From the NCBI RefSeq assembly GCF_003437535.1, contig NZ_QSQT01000025.1, positions 1-57,427 on the forward strand: a stretch of 57,427 nucleotides of DNA, in the 5' to 3' direction. How positions within the stretch are numbered: position 1 is the stretch's first letter; every line of letters begins with the position of its first letter. Position numbers and translations under genes: made by a program. The DNA is from Phocaeicola plebeius (GTDB lineage: Bacteria; Bacteroidota; Bacteroidia; Bacteroidales; Bacteroidaceae). The notes under the pieces were generated by a model that saw only the letters and a list, made by a program, of their open reading frames with translations, was not told the DNA's origin and did not search any database. This document shows positions 9,031-17,933 of the stretch, one piece after another.

Positions 9031-10821
9031 ATGGGAATGAAGAAAATATTCTTTAGCTTGTTTTTCATTACTTTTTCTATTTGCTTGGGAGCTTCAGAAC
9101 AAGCTATGATAAATGTCTATGGGAGAGATTTCCATTTATTGAATGGAAAATGGAATGTCATAGTGGATTTATATGATCAGGGACGTCGTATGGAAGTTTA
9201 TAAAAATAGAGTTCCTCAAACTAAAGAAGAATTTTATGAATATTCATTTGAAAACGGGATTAGGTTGAATGTGCCTGGAGACTGGAATTCACAATCATCA
9301 GAACTAAAATATTATGAAGGTACAGTTTGGTATGGACGTCATTTTGTGGCAAACCTTTCTCCTGATAAGAGACAGTTCTTGTATTTTGGTGCAGTAAGTT
9401 ATCGATGTCGTGTCTATTTGAATGGAAAAGAAGTTGCTTCTCATGAGGGAGGATTTACTCCATTTCAGGTGGAGGTTACAGATGTATTATTAGAAGGTGA
9501 TAATTTTTTGGTTGTGGAAGTGAACAATACCCGTTCGGTTGATGCTATTCCAGCGATGGCGTTTGATTGGTGGAATTACGGAGGAATAACACGTGACGTT
9601 ATGCTGGTGACTACTCCACGTTTGTTTATCCGTGATTATTTTGTACGATTGGATAGTGTGCAAAAAGATTTGATACATGCTACTGTTACTTTATCTGCAA
9701 AAGGAGTTCGTGACGTACGGATTGAAATCCCAGAATTGAATATTGAACGTACACTCCAGACAAATGAGGAAGGTGTAGGTCGGGCCTCGTTAAAAGTACG
9801 CAAATTGGAATTATGGGAACCTGAAAAGGCACGACTATATAAGGTTGTGATAACTTCTGAAGAAAATAAAATAGAGGAAGAAATAGGATTTAGACAGATA
9901 ACTGTGAATGGAACGAGTATTTTGGTTAATGGAAATCCTGTTTTTATGCGTAGTGTATCTTTTCATGAAGAGATACCACAACGTATGGGAAGAGCTTTCT
10001 CAGAGGCTGATGCTTCAATGCTTTTGAATGAGGCTAAGGCTTTGGGGGTAAATATGATTCGGTTGGCACATTATCCGCAAAATGAGTATATAGTACGAAT
10101 GGCTGAAAAGATGGGGATTATCTTATGGCAGGAGATTCCTATTTGGCAGGGAATAGATTTTGAGGACAGAGGTACTTTGGATAAGGCTCGGACCATGCTT
10201 AGAGAGATGATAAATAGGGATAAGAATCGCTGTGCGGTATGTTTTTGGGGTGTGGCGAATGAAACTAAACCTTCAGATGCTAGAAACGCGTTTTTGTTAT
10301 CATTACTGAAAATGGGGCGTTCGATGGATTGCAGTAGGCTTTATGTGGCGGCATTTGACCTTGTTTATTTCAATAAGAATACCCGTCATTTCGAGATGGA
10401 TGACCCTTTTACAGCAAATCTAGACGTGGTGGCTGTGAATAAATATATGGGATGGTATCATCCGTGGCCTCTAAGCCCTGAAGAAGCAGTATGGGATGTT
10501 GTTCCAGACAAGCCGCTTATTATTTCGGAATTTGGTGGAGAAGCCTTGTATGGTCAACATGGAGATGAAGAAGTGGCTTCTTCATGGAGTGAAGAATATC
10601 AGGCTAAGTTGTATAAAGATAATATTGAGATGTTTAATCATATTCCGAATCTTTGTGGAGTTTCTCCATGGATATTGTTTGATTTTCGTTCTCCTTTCCG
10701 TTTTCATCCGACTAATCAGAGTGGATGGAATAGAAAAGGATTGCTTTCCGATCAGGGATTACGTAAAAAGGCATGGTACATCATGCATGATTATTATCAA
10801 AAGAAAAAATATATTAAATGA
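9031..10821 (+). CDS. Secreted GH2 enzyme, beta-glucuronidase-like
   Basis: The GH2 architecture comprises a sugar-binding domain (WYGRHFVA, VYLNGKEV), an Ig-like domain and a TIM barrel, behind a signal peptide (start at 9031 or, two codons later, 9037). The acid/base is Glu411 in GVANE and the nucleophile is Glu500 in IISEFGGE. Around the active site it resembles E. coli GusA: NKYMGWY (GusA has NRYYGWY), SWSEEYQ, and N567-R-K569 followed by Gly. The N-x-K motif is known to contact the uronate carboxylate in beta-glucuronidases. I therefore favour beta-glucuronidase over beta-galactosidase; galacturonidase cannot be excluded. The stop codon overlaps the next start by four bases. Confidence 0.83.
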   Translation: MGMKKIFFSLFFITFSICLGASEQAMINVYGRDFHLLNGKWNVIVDLYDQGRRMEVYKNRVPQTKEEFYEYSFENGIRLNVPGDWNSQSSELKYYEGTVWYGRHFVANLSPDKRQFLYFGAVSYRCRVYLNGKEVASHEGGFTPFQVEVTDVLLEGDNFLVVEVNNTRSVDAIPAMAFDWWNYGGITRDVMLVTTPRLFIRDYFVRLDSVQKDLIHATVTLSAKGVRDVRIEIPELNIERTLQTNEEGVGRASLKVRKLELWEPEKARLYKVVITSEENKIEEEIGFRQITVNGTSILVNGNPVFMRSVSFHEEIPQRMGRAFSEADASMLLNEAKALGVNMIRLAHYPQNEYIVRMAEKMGIILWQEIPIWQGIDFEDRGTLDKARTMLREMINRDKNRCAVCFWGVANETKPSDARNAFLLSLLKMGRSMDCSRLYVAAFDLVYFNKNTRHFEMDDPFTANLDVVAVNKYMGWYHPWPLSPEEAVWDVVPDKPLIISEFGGEALYGQHGDEEVASSWSEEYQAKLYKDNIEMFNHIPNLCGVSPWILFDFRSPFRFHPTNQSGWNRKGLLSDQGLRKKAWYIMHDYYQKKKYIK

Positions 10822-13800
10822 TGAAAAGTATAAAAGTTTTATTAAGTACCGTTTTATGCTTTTGCATATTATTGGTAGAGAATGGTTATTCAAAAAATAT
10901 TACAGAAAATTCTAAGATAATTAAGATTCTTTCAATAGGGAACAGTTTTTCACAAGATGCGGTAGAGCAGTATCTGCATGAATTGGGAGAGGCAGAAGGT
11001 TATGAACTTGTAATAGGAAACCTTTTTATTGGTGGCTGCTCTTTAGAACGTCATGTAGACAATATTAGGAAAGACGCGGCTGCGTATGATTATCGTAAAA
11101 TTGGGCTTGATGGTAAGAAAGTTCATTATTGTAATATGAGTATTTCTAGGGCATTGGCCGATGAAAAATGGGATTACGTGAGTTTGCAACAGGCTAGTCC
11201 TTTCTCAGGAATGTACGAAACGTATGAAACATATCTTCCAGAATTGTATGAATATGTCAAGGAAAGGATAGATAAGCGTTGTAAGATTGTTTTTCATCAG
11301 ACTTGGGCTTATGCTAAAGATTGCAGGAATACTGGGTTCAAGAAATATGATAACAATCAGATAACAATGTATAAAGCTATTGTGGAAACGGTAAAGAAAG
11401 CCGATAAGCTTGTGGATTTTTATCGGATAATTCCTTCCGGAACAGCTATACAAAATGCCCGTACCTCTTTTATAGGAGATCATTTGAATCGTGACGGATA
11501 TCATTTGGATGTAAATGTCGGACGTTATATTGCTGCATGTACTTGGTTTGAAGTATTGACCGGAAAGAATGTAATAGGCAATAAGTTTGTACCTGAAAAT
11601 GTTTCTGATGAGTATCGTGATATAGCACAACGGGCAGCACACGAAGCTGTCTGCCATCCTGATAAAATCACAGATCTGTCTTATATAAAAGATAGCTCGT
11701 TATATAAAAATCCTTCTATTCCTGTTGATATAAGAGTGAATGATTTATTATCGCGTATGACGTTAGAAGAGAAGATATATCAACTAAATCAATATACATT
11801 GGGAAGGAATAATAATGTAAACAATATTGGAGAGGCTGTAAAGAACATTCCTGCAGAGATTGGTTCACTGATTTATTTTGAAACGACCTCGGATTTGAGA
11901 AATTCAGTACAAAAAAAGGCTGTAAAAGAGTCTCGCTTGGGAATTCCTATTTTGTTTGGTTATGATGTAATTCATGGGTTCCGTACCATTTATCCAATTT
12001 CGCTTGGACAGGCTGCCTCTTGGAATCCAGAACTCGTAGAGGATGCATGTGGGGTAGCGGCTCAGGAAGCGTTTACATCTGGAGTAAACTGGACATTCTC
12101 TCCCATGGTGGATGTAGCACGTGATGGACGCTGGGGAAGAGTCTCTGAAGGTTATGGAGAAGACCCTTATGTGAATGGAGTTTTCGCGGCAGCCTCAGTA
12201 AGAGGGTATCAGGGAGATACATTGTCTGCTAAAAACAAAGTAGCAGCTTGTTTAAAGCATTATGTAGGTTATGGGGCTTCTGAAGCTGGGCGTGATTATG
12301 TTCCAACAGAAATTTCAAAACAGACTCTTTGGGATACTTATTTGCCTCCTTTTGAGGTAGGCATAAAAGCTGGTGCTGCAACTGTGATGAGTGCGTTTAA
12401 TAATATTAGTGGAATTCCTGCATCAGCCAACTATTATACTTTGACAGAAATTTTAAAGAAACGTTGGAAACATCGTGGATTTGTGGTGTCAGACTGGGAT
12501 GCAGTAAAACAGTTGATTACACAAGGACTTGCGGCAAATGAAAAAGAAGCTGCATGGTATGCTTTTTCTGCTGGACTAGAGATGGATATGACAGACAATT
12601 GTTATCAAAAACATTTGGGTAAACTGGTAAAGGAAGGAAAAGTCTCTATGGAGGCAATTGATGATGCTGTTGGGAGAATATTACGGTTGAAATTTGAGTT
12701 AGGGCTGTTCGAAAATCCATATACCGAGATATTGCCGGATGACAAGCGTTTCTTATTGCCGTCAAGTTTGAATGTGGCTGAACAGCTTGCTCAAGAGTCG
12801 ATGGTACTATTGAAGAATGATAAAGGTGTACTCCCTTTGAAAAAAGAACAGAAGATTGCTTTTATTGGACCAATGGCTAATAATCGTTTGCATCTGTTGG
12901 GCTCATGGTCTGCACATGGAGATGAGAAAGATGTGATATCTATCCTTGATGGCGTGAAGAAAGAAAAAGGATTTCTAGCAAAGAATATATTGTTTGCCGA
13001 GGGATGTGGCTTCGATGGTAATGAACAGAGAGGTTTTGCTGAAGCTATTAGAGTCGCGGAACAGGCAGATATAATAATAGCTTGTTTGGGTGAAAAGAAA
13101 ACTTGGAGTGGAGAAAATGCATCCCGTTCTGTTATAGCACTTCCACGGATACAAGAGGAGTTGCTTGAGAACTTGAAAAAAACGGGAAAACCATTGGTCG
13201 TATTACTTTCAAGCGGACGTCCTTTGGATTTGTCACGTATAGAGCCTTTGGCTGATGCTATGTTGGAAATATGGCAACCAGGTATTACGGCTGGAATTGC
13301 TGTTGCAGGTATTCTTTCCGGCAGATATAACCCATCAGGGAAATTACCTATAACTTTCCCCTATACAACAGGTCAAATTCCTATTTATTATAATCATCGT
13401 AAAAGTGGAAGAACACATCAAGGTAAATATCAGAATATTACAAGCGAACCATTATATTCATTCGGACATGGATTAAGCTATACTAAATTTGAATATGGAA
13501 CTTTGAAGTTGTCGTCTAGTAAAATACGACGTGGAGATACATTGAGGGCAGAAATCGAAGTGAAAAATGTGGGGAATTATGATGGGAAAGAGACCCTGTT
13601 ATGGTTTGTTGCTGATCCTTTTTCTTCGATAACTCGTCCGGTAAAGGAGTTGAAATATTTTGAGAAAAAAGAAATCCCTGCGGGGGAAAGTAGAATCTTT
13701 ACGTTCGATATAAATCTGGAACGAGATTTAGGATTTGTGAATGAAGATGGGAAACGTTTGCTGGAGAATGGTATCTTCTATATTATGGTCAAAGATCAAA

Positions 13801-13826
13801 AAGTAAAGATTGAATTAATTGATTAA
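10818..13826 (+). CDS. DUF4886 (SGNH-like)-GH3 fusion enzyme
   Basis: This is a 1002-residue two-enzyme fusion. After a signal peptide, residues ~35-275 form a DUF4886/SGNH-hydrolase-like domain: ILSIGNSFS with Ser43, GGCSLE, and DHLNRDGYHL carrying the likely Asp/His. From ~300 there is a complete GH3 with LLSRMTLEEK, FGYDVIHGF, ASWNP, GRWGRVSEGYGEDP, CLKHYVGYG and VVSDWDA, in which Asp559 is the expected nucleophile. The (alpha/beta)6 domain and a C-terminal Fn3-like domain follow. GH3 enzymes remove beta-linked glucose, xylose or related sugars. Fusion to a putative esterase suggests coupled removal of an acyl or methyl group and an adjacent sugar. The start overlaps the upstream stop as ATGA. 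I see no frameshift at the junction. Confidence 0.87.
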   Translation: MMKSIKVLLSTVLCFCILLVENGYSKNITENSKIIKILSIGNSFSQDAVEQYLHELGEAEGYELVIGNLFIGGCSLERHVDNIRKDAAAYDYRKIGLDGKKVHYCNMSISRALADEKWDYVSLQQASPFSGMYETYETYLPELYEYVKERIDKRCKIVFHQTWAYAKDCRNTGFKKYDNNQITMYKAIVETVKKADKLVDFYRIIPSGTAIQNARTSFIGDHLNRDGYHLDVNVGRYIAACTWFEVLTGKNVIGNKFVPENVSDEYRDIAQRAAHEAVCHPDKITDLSYIKDSSLYKNPSIPVDIRVNDLLSRMTLEEKIYQLNQYTLGRNNNVNNIGEAVKNIPAEIGSLIYFETTSDLRNSVQKKAVKESRLGIPILFGYDVIHGFRTIYPISLGQAASWNPELVEDACGVAAQEAFTSGVNWTFSPMVDVARDGRWGRVSEGYGEDPYVNGVFAAASVRGYQGDTLSAKNKVAACLKHYVGYGASEAGRDYVPTEISKQTLWDTYLPPFEVGIKAGAATVMSAFNNISGIPASANYYTLTEILKKRWKHRGFVVSDWDAVKQLITQGLAANEKEAAWYAFSAGLEMDMTDNCYQKHLGKLVKEGKVSMEAIDDAVGRILRLKFELGLFENPYTEILPDDKRFLLPSSLNVAEQLAQESMVLLKNDKGVLPLKKEQKIAFIGPMANNRLHLLGSWSAHGDEKDVISILDGVKKEKGFLAKNILFAEGCGFDGNEQRGFAEAIRVAEQADIIIACLGEKKTWSGENASRSVIALPRIQEELLENLKKTGKPLVVLLSSGRPLDLSRIEPLADAMLEIWQPGITAGIAVAGILSGRYNPSGKLPITFPYTTGQIPIYYNHRKSGRTHQGKYQNITSEPLYSFGHGLSYTKFEYGTLKLSSSKIRRGDTLRAEIEVKNVGNYDGKETLLWFVADPFSSITRPVKELKYFEKKEIPAGESRIFTFDINLERDLGFVNEDGKRLLENGIFYIMVKDQKVKIELID

Positions 13827-13835
13827 ATTGTGAGT

Positions 13836-16271
13836 ATGAGGTTAAAATGGATGGCCATGATATTGGCCTGTGCTAATTGGATATTTGGGTATGCTCAGCG
13901 TACTGAATGTTTATTGGAAGAGCACTGGAAGTTTATAAAAGAAGATGTCGTTGGAGCTCAGTTGGTTACGTATGATGATACAAAATGGGAGACAGTTTCC
14001 GTCCCTCATGATTGGGCTATTTATGGTCCGTTTGATAGAAACAATGATTTGCAAAATGTGACTGTCGTACAGAATCTGGAAAAAAAAACTTCGTTAAAAA
14101 CCGGACGTACCGGAGGGCTGCCTTATGTGGGAACCGGCTGGTATCGGACTACATTCAAGGCTCCCCAAGGAAAGCATACCACCTTGGTCTTCGACGGGGC
14201 AATGAGCGAAGCACGTGTATATGTCAATGGAAAAGAAGTCTGCTTCTGGCCTTACGGTTACAACTCATTTTATTGTGATGTGACCGATGTGGTCCATGCG
14301 GACGGTAAGGAAAACATGCTGGCCGTAAGACTGGAGAACAAGCCCCAGTCTTCACGCTGGTATCCGGGAGCCGGACTGTACCGGAACGTGCACGTGTTAT
14401 CCACCGAAAAGATACATGTGCCTGTCTGGGGTACGCAGATTACGACTCCCCACGTAGGCAAGGATTTTGCCTCTGTATGCCTGCGCACTCAGATTGAAGG
14501 AGCCGGCACAAAAGAACTGACCGTAGTTACGGACATTCTTTCCCCGGAAGGGAAAGTGGTCGCATCCAAGGAAAATAAAGGCCACATCAACCACGGACAG
14601 CCTTTCACACAAAATTTCCTTGTAGCGAATCCGTCCTTATGGTCGCCTGAATCTCCGGCATTGTATCAGGCCGTATCCAAAATCTATTGTGAAGGGAAAC
14701 TGACGGATACCTATACAACCCGCTTCGGCATCCGTTCCATCGAGTTTGTGGCCGATAAAGGTTTTTACCTGAACGGACAGCACCGGAAGTTTCAAGGGGT
14801 ATGCAACCATCATGACCTGGGCCCCTTGGGAGCTGCAGTCAACAAATCAGCTCTCCGCCACCAGCTTTCACTCCTGAAGGATATGGGCTGCGACGCTATC
14901 CGGACTGCCCATAACATGCCTGCTCCGGAACTGGTGGAACTGTGCGATGAAATGGGTTTCATGATGATGATTGAACCTTTTGACGAATGGGATATAGCCA
15001 AATGTAAAAACGGCTATCACCGCTATTTCCAAGAATGGGCCGAAAAAGACATGGTCAATATGCTCCGGCACTACCGCAACCATCCCAGCGTGATTATGTG
15101 GAGCATCGGTAACGAAGTGCCCACCCAATGTAGCCCTGAAGGGTATCGGGTGGCTAAGTTCCTGCAGGATATATGCCACAGAGAAGATCCTACCCGGCCG
15201 GTCACCTGCGGAATGGACCAGGTGAGCTGTGTTTTAGATAATGGATTTGCTGCAATGATTGATATTCCTGGGTTGAATTATCGTACTTCTCGTTATGAGG
15301 AAGCATATCAGCGTTTGCCGCAAAATCTTATTTTGGGATCTGAAACGTCTTCCACTGTGAGTTCGAGAGGAGTATATAAATTACCCGTACAAAAGGGATT
15401 TAGTGTACTTTATGATGATCATCAATGTTCTTCTTATGATTTGGAAGCTTGTGTATGGTCTAATATCCCCGATATTGACCTGGCACTGGCAGAAGACCAC
15501 GACTGGACACTGGGACAATTTGTTTGGACTGGTTTTGATTATTTAGGAGAACCTAGTCCGTATGATAAAGATTCATGGCCCAACCACAGTTCCATGTTCG
15601 GCATCATCGACCTGGCTTCCATTCCCAAAGACCGCTATTATCTGTATCGCAGTGTATGGAACAAAAAAGCGGAGACCTTACATATTCTTCCCCATTGGAA
15701 CTGGGAAGGGCATGAAGGAACCGAAGTGCCTGTGTTTGTATATACCAGCTATCCTTCCGCTGAGTTATTCATAAACGGAAAAAGTTTCGGCAAACAAACC
15801 AAACACGGAGAAACTCCGGAGAACCGTTTCCGCTTGATGTGGCCTCATGCCATCTATGAACCCGGAGAAGTCAAAGTGGTCGCTTACAATCAAGCCGGAG
15901 AGCCCGTAGCAGAAAAAATGATACATACGGCAGGAAGACCTCATCATATAGAATTGTCTACAAAGCGAGAGTCTTTGGTGTCGGACGGGAAAGATTTGGC
16001 TTATGTGACTCTTAAAATAGTTGATAAGGATGGTCGTTTATGTCCGCAGGATGGGCGACTCGTGTATTTTCAAGTAGATGGTGAAGGACGATTTCGTGCA
16101 GCCGCTAATGGAGATCCTACTTGTTTGGATTTATTCCATTTACCCCAGATGCATGTTTTTAATGGAATGTTGACATTAATAGTGCAGTCTGGCAAAAAGG
16201 AAGGATATATTAAGGTGAAAGCTACATCTCCAGGCATTAATGCTGGGATGTTGCAATTAAAGGTTAAATGA
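13836..16271 (+). CDS. Secreted GH2 beta-galactosidase-like enzyme (mosaic gene)
   Basis: GTG 13830 and ATG 13836 are both in frame; I chose ATG, which gives a signal peptide ending near GYA|QR. The order is GH2 sugar-binding domain (GTGWYRTTF, VYVNGKEV), Ig-like domain, and barrel with acid/base Glu in SIGNEVP and nucleophile Glu in LGSETSS. WTGFDYLGEP and C-terminal domains follow (DUF4982-like and a GH2_C5-like Ig domain ending ...LQLKVK). This layout is common in Bacteroides beta-galactosidases. Composition switches repeatedly within the frame: the ends (to ~14097 and from ~15946) and ~15226-15470 use AT-ending codons, while ~14098-15225 and ~15573-15945 are GC-rich. This suggests recombination with a homologue. 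It is the last gene of the run. Confidence 0.87.
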   Translation: MRLKWMAMILACANWIFGYAQRTECLLEEHWKFIKEDVVGAQLVTYDDTKWETVSVPHDWAIYGPFDRNNDLQNVTVVQNLEKKTSLKTGRTGGLPYVGTGWYRTTFKAPQGKHTTLVFDGAMSEARVYVNGKEVCFWPYGYNSFYCDVTDVVHADGKENMLAVRLENKPQSSRWYPGAGLYRNVHVLSTEKIHVPVWGTQITTPHVGKDFASVCLRTQIEGAGTKELTVVTDILSPEGKVVASKENKGHINHGQPFTQNFLVANPSLWSPESPALYQAVSKIYCEGKLTDTYTTRFGIRSIEFVADKGFYLNGQHRKFQGVCNHHDLGPLGAAVNKSALRHQLSLLKDMGCDAIRTAHNMPAPELVELCDEMGFMMMIEPFDEWDIAKCKNGYHRYFQEWAEKDMVNMLRHYRNHPSVIMWSIGNEVPTQCSPEGYRVAKFLQDICHREDPTRPVTCGMDQVSCVLDNGFAAMIDIPGLNYRTSRYEEAYQRLPQNLILGSETSSTVSSRGVYKLPVQKGFSVLYDDHQCSSYDLEACVWSNIPDIDLALAEDHDWTLGQFVWTGFDYLGEPSPYDKDSWPNHSSMFGIIDLASIPKDRYYLYRSVWNKKAETLHILPHWNWEGHEGTEVPVFVYTSYPSAELFINGKSFGKQTKHGETPENRFRLMWPHAIYEPGEVKVVAYNQAGEPVAEKMIHTAGRPHHIELSTKRESLVSDGKDLAYVTLKIVDKDGRLCPQDGRLVYFQVDGEGRFRAAANGDPTCLDLFHLPQMHVFNGMLTLIVQSGKKEGYIKVKATSPGINAGMLQLKVK

Positions 16272-16355
16272 CGAAGTGAAATGTTTTAGATTGATCAAAA
16301 AAGTTTATTTATTCCTTAATCTATGTTATAAAACATGTGTAAACGTGCACAATAC

Positions 16356-16385
16356 TTGCATAATTCCAGAAAGTCTGTACCTTTG
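16356..16385 (+). promoter_or_regulatory. Bacteroides-type promoter
   Basis: TTG at 16356-16358 and TACCTTTG at 16378-16385 are separated by 19 bases, matching the -33/-7 arrangement of the Bacteroidetes primary sigma factor. Transcription would start near 16392. Confidence 0.7.
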
Positions 16386-16428
16386 CATCGTGTTTTTCAT
16401 AGTATTAGATTTAAGGTTAACAAAGGTT

Positions 16429-16453
16429 GGAGTTCAGCGGAACTCCTTTTTTT
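16429..16453 (+). terminator. Strong intrinsic terminator in the leader of the methyltransferase gene
   Basis: A perfect 7-bp stem (16429-16435 with 16440-16446) with a 4-base loop is followed directly by seven T. It lies about 40 bases after the predicted start site and 60 bases before the next gene. It therefore either ends a ~60-nt RNA or acts as an attenuator. Confidence 0.8.
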
Positions 16454-16514
16454 ATGTCTTTATCTAAGCAAAAGAAAAATACCCCCTTGTTTACAGATAG
16501 TAAAGAATAGAGAA

Positions 16515-17714
16515 ATGGCAATACTTTCACCCGAAACGCTCCAGTTTATCCGTGCGCACCGTACGGACGATGTGCGTATGCTGGCTTTGCAGGCCCGCAA
16601 ATATCCGCAAGTGGATATGGCAGCGGCTGTAGTGCAGATTGCCGGCTGGCAGATTGCCGAGAAAAAGGTTCCCCTTTGGGCACAGACGGAAGGAGTGCAA
16701 TATCCGGCCCACTTGTCCATGGAGCAGTGCTCTTCGGAAATCACGGCCCGCTACAAGGCCTCGTGGCTGCAAGGTGATACGATGACCGATTTGACGGGAG
16801 GTTTGGGAGTGGACTGTTCTTTCCTGGCACGAAATTTCCGGAAGGTGGATTACGTGGAACGTCAGGAAGTGCTGTGTGAACTGGCCCGCCATAATTTTCC
16901 GTTGCTTGGTTTGCCACAGGTAACAGTGCATTGTGCCGACGGAGTGGAATACCTGCAAAAGATGGAACCGGTGGATTGCCTGTTCTTGGACCCTGCCCGT
17001 CGCGACAGTCAGGGAGGAAAAACAGTGGCTATTGCCGACTGCGAACCCGATGTGCAGAAACTGGAGCCGCTGTTAGTAGAAAAAGGCCGGACCGTAGTGG
17101 TGAAACTTTCGCCCATGCTGGATATTTTTTCTTCTTTACGGGAGCTGAAATACATCCGTCAGATTCATGTAGTAGCTGTGAATAACGAGTGCAAAGAGTT
17201 GTTGGTTGTGCTACAAAAAGAGGCGAAATCCCCTTCAGAAGGCTCTAGAGAGGTGTGGATAAGTTGTGAACAGGCTGTTAATAACTTTTTGGCAGAACCG
17301 TTTGTTTTCACTTATTCACAGGAGAAAGAAGCACAATGCCCGTTGGCTGACGAGGTAGAAAATTATCTTTATGAACCGGGTGCTTCCTTGCTGAAGGCGG
17401 GGCCTTACCGGTTGTTGGGCGCACGATTCGGTGTCAAAAAATTACATGCAAACAGTCATCTTTATACTTCCGATACATTAGTCGATTTTCCGGGACGTCG
17501 TTTCCGCGTGCTGGAAGTGTCAGGTTTCGGGAAAAAAGAACTGAAACAGTTGTTGCAGGGGGTAGATAAGGCCAATCTCACGGTACGTAACTTTCCGGCT
17601 TCGGTGGCAGAACTCCGAAAGAAGTGGAAACTGAAAGAAGGAGGAGACGTGTATTTGTTTGCCACGACACTGGAAGGCGACCGTCATGTGGTGATAAAGT
17701 GTGTCAAGGCATGA
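16515..17714 (+). CDS. THUMP-like-domain class I SAM methyltransferase
   Basis: ATG 16515 is chosen because the open frame upstream (from 16335) crosses the promoter and the terminator. The 399-residue protein has an N-terminal helical region (LSPETLQFIRAH), then a Rossmann methyltransferase core with motif I TDLTGGLGVD, VDYVERQ at the second strand, and LFLDPARRD as motif IV. A C-terminal THUMP-like domain follows (DTLVDFPGRRF, LTVRNFPAS). The family is widespread in Bacteroidetes and thought to act on RNA; the target nucleotide is not known to me. No signal peptide is present, so it is cytoplasmic. The gene is GC-richer than the PUL to its left. Confidence 0.85.
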   Translation: MAILSPETLQFIRAHRTDDVRMLALQARKYPQVDMAAAVVQIAGWQIAEKKVPLWAQTEGVQYPAHLSMEQCSSEITARYKASWLQGDTMTDLTGGLGVDCSFLARNFRKVDYVERQEVLCELARHNFPLLGLPQVTVHCADGVEYLQKMEPVDCLFLDPARRDSQGGKTVAIADCEPDVQKLEPLLVEKGRTVVVKLSPMLDIFSSLRELKYIRQIHVVAVNNECKELLVVLQKEAKSPSEGSREVWISCEQAVNNFLAEPFVFTYSQEKEAQCPLADEVENYLYEPGASLLKAGPYRLLGARFGVKKLHANSHLYTSDTLVDFPGRRFRVLEVSGFGKKELKQLLQGVDKANLTVRNFPASVAELRKKWKLKEGGDVYLFATTLEGDRHVVIKCVKA

Positions 17715-17758
17715 TATTTTTCAATATCCTTTAAAATATTTCCTGAAACGCTTCAAAG

Positions 17759-17854
17759 AATTCTCTGTTTCACAGTGCGGGATTTGTATTCCACAGTGTG
17801 AAATATGTATCCCACACTGTGGTTTTTGTATTTCACAGTGTGAAACAGAGAATT
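17759..17854. repeat. Array of four 21-bp palindromic units framed by 16-bp inverted repeats
   Basis: Units start at 17768, 17789, 17810 and 17831, each exactly 21 bp: a 15-bp imperfect palindrome (type TTTCACAGTGTGAAA) plus a 6-bp spacer (TTTGTA, TATGTA, TTTGTA, CAGAGA). The outer arms AATTCTCTGTTTCACA (17759-17774) and its exact complement (17839-17854) frame the array. The stretch 17715-18124 contains no gene; it holds this array, a 12-bp palindrome at 17934-17945 and a terminator. Confidence 0.85.
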
Positions 17855-17933
17855 TACCCTGATGTTTTTCGTTTTATGCAAGAGCGTACAGAAGAATTCT
17901 TACTGCTTAATCATGATTATTATTTCTCATTTT

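Noticed and set aside
10496..10915. 139-aa frame overlapping the GH2-GH3 junction
   Set aside because: It lies inside two well-supported overlapping genes in another phase.
16276..16514. Open frames in the leader, including an N-terminal extension of the methyltransferase
   Set aside because: They cross a strong promoter and terminator; the family N-terminus starts at 16515.
17759..17854. CRISPR array
   Set aside because: The 6-bp spacers are far too short, the units themselves vary, and no cas genes are present. The same holds for 49017-49148.
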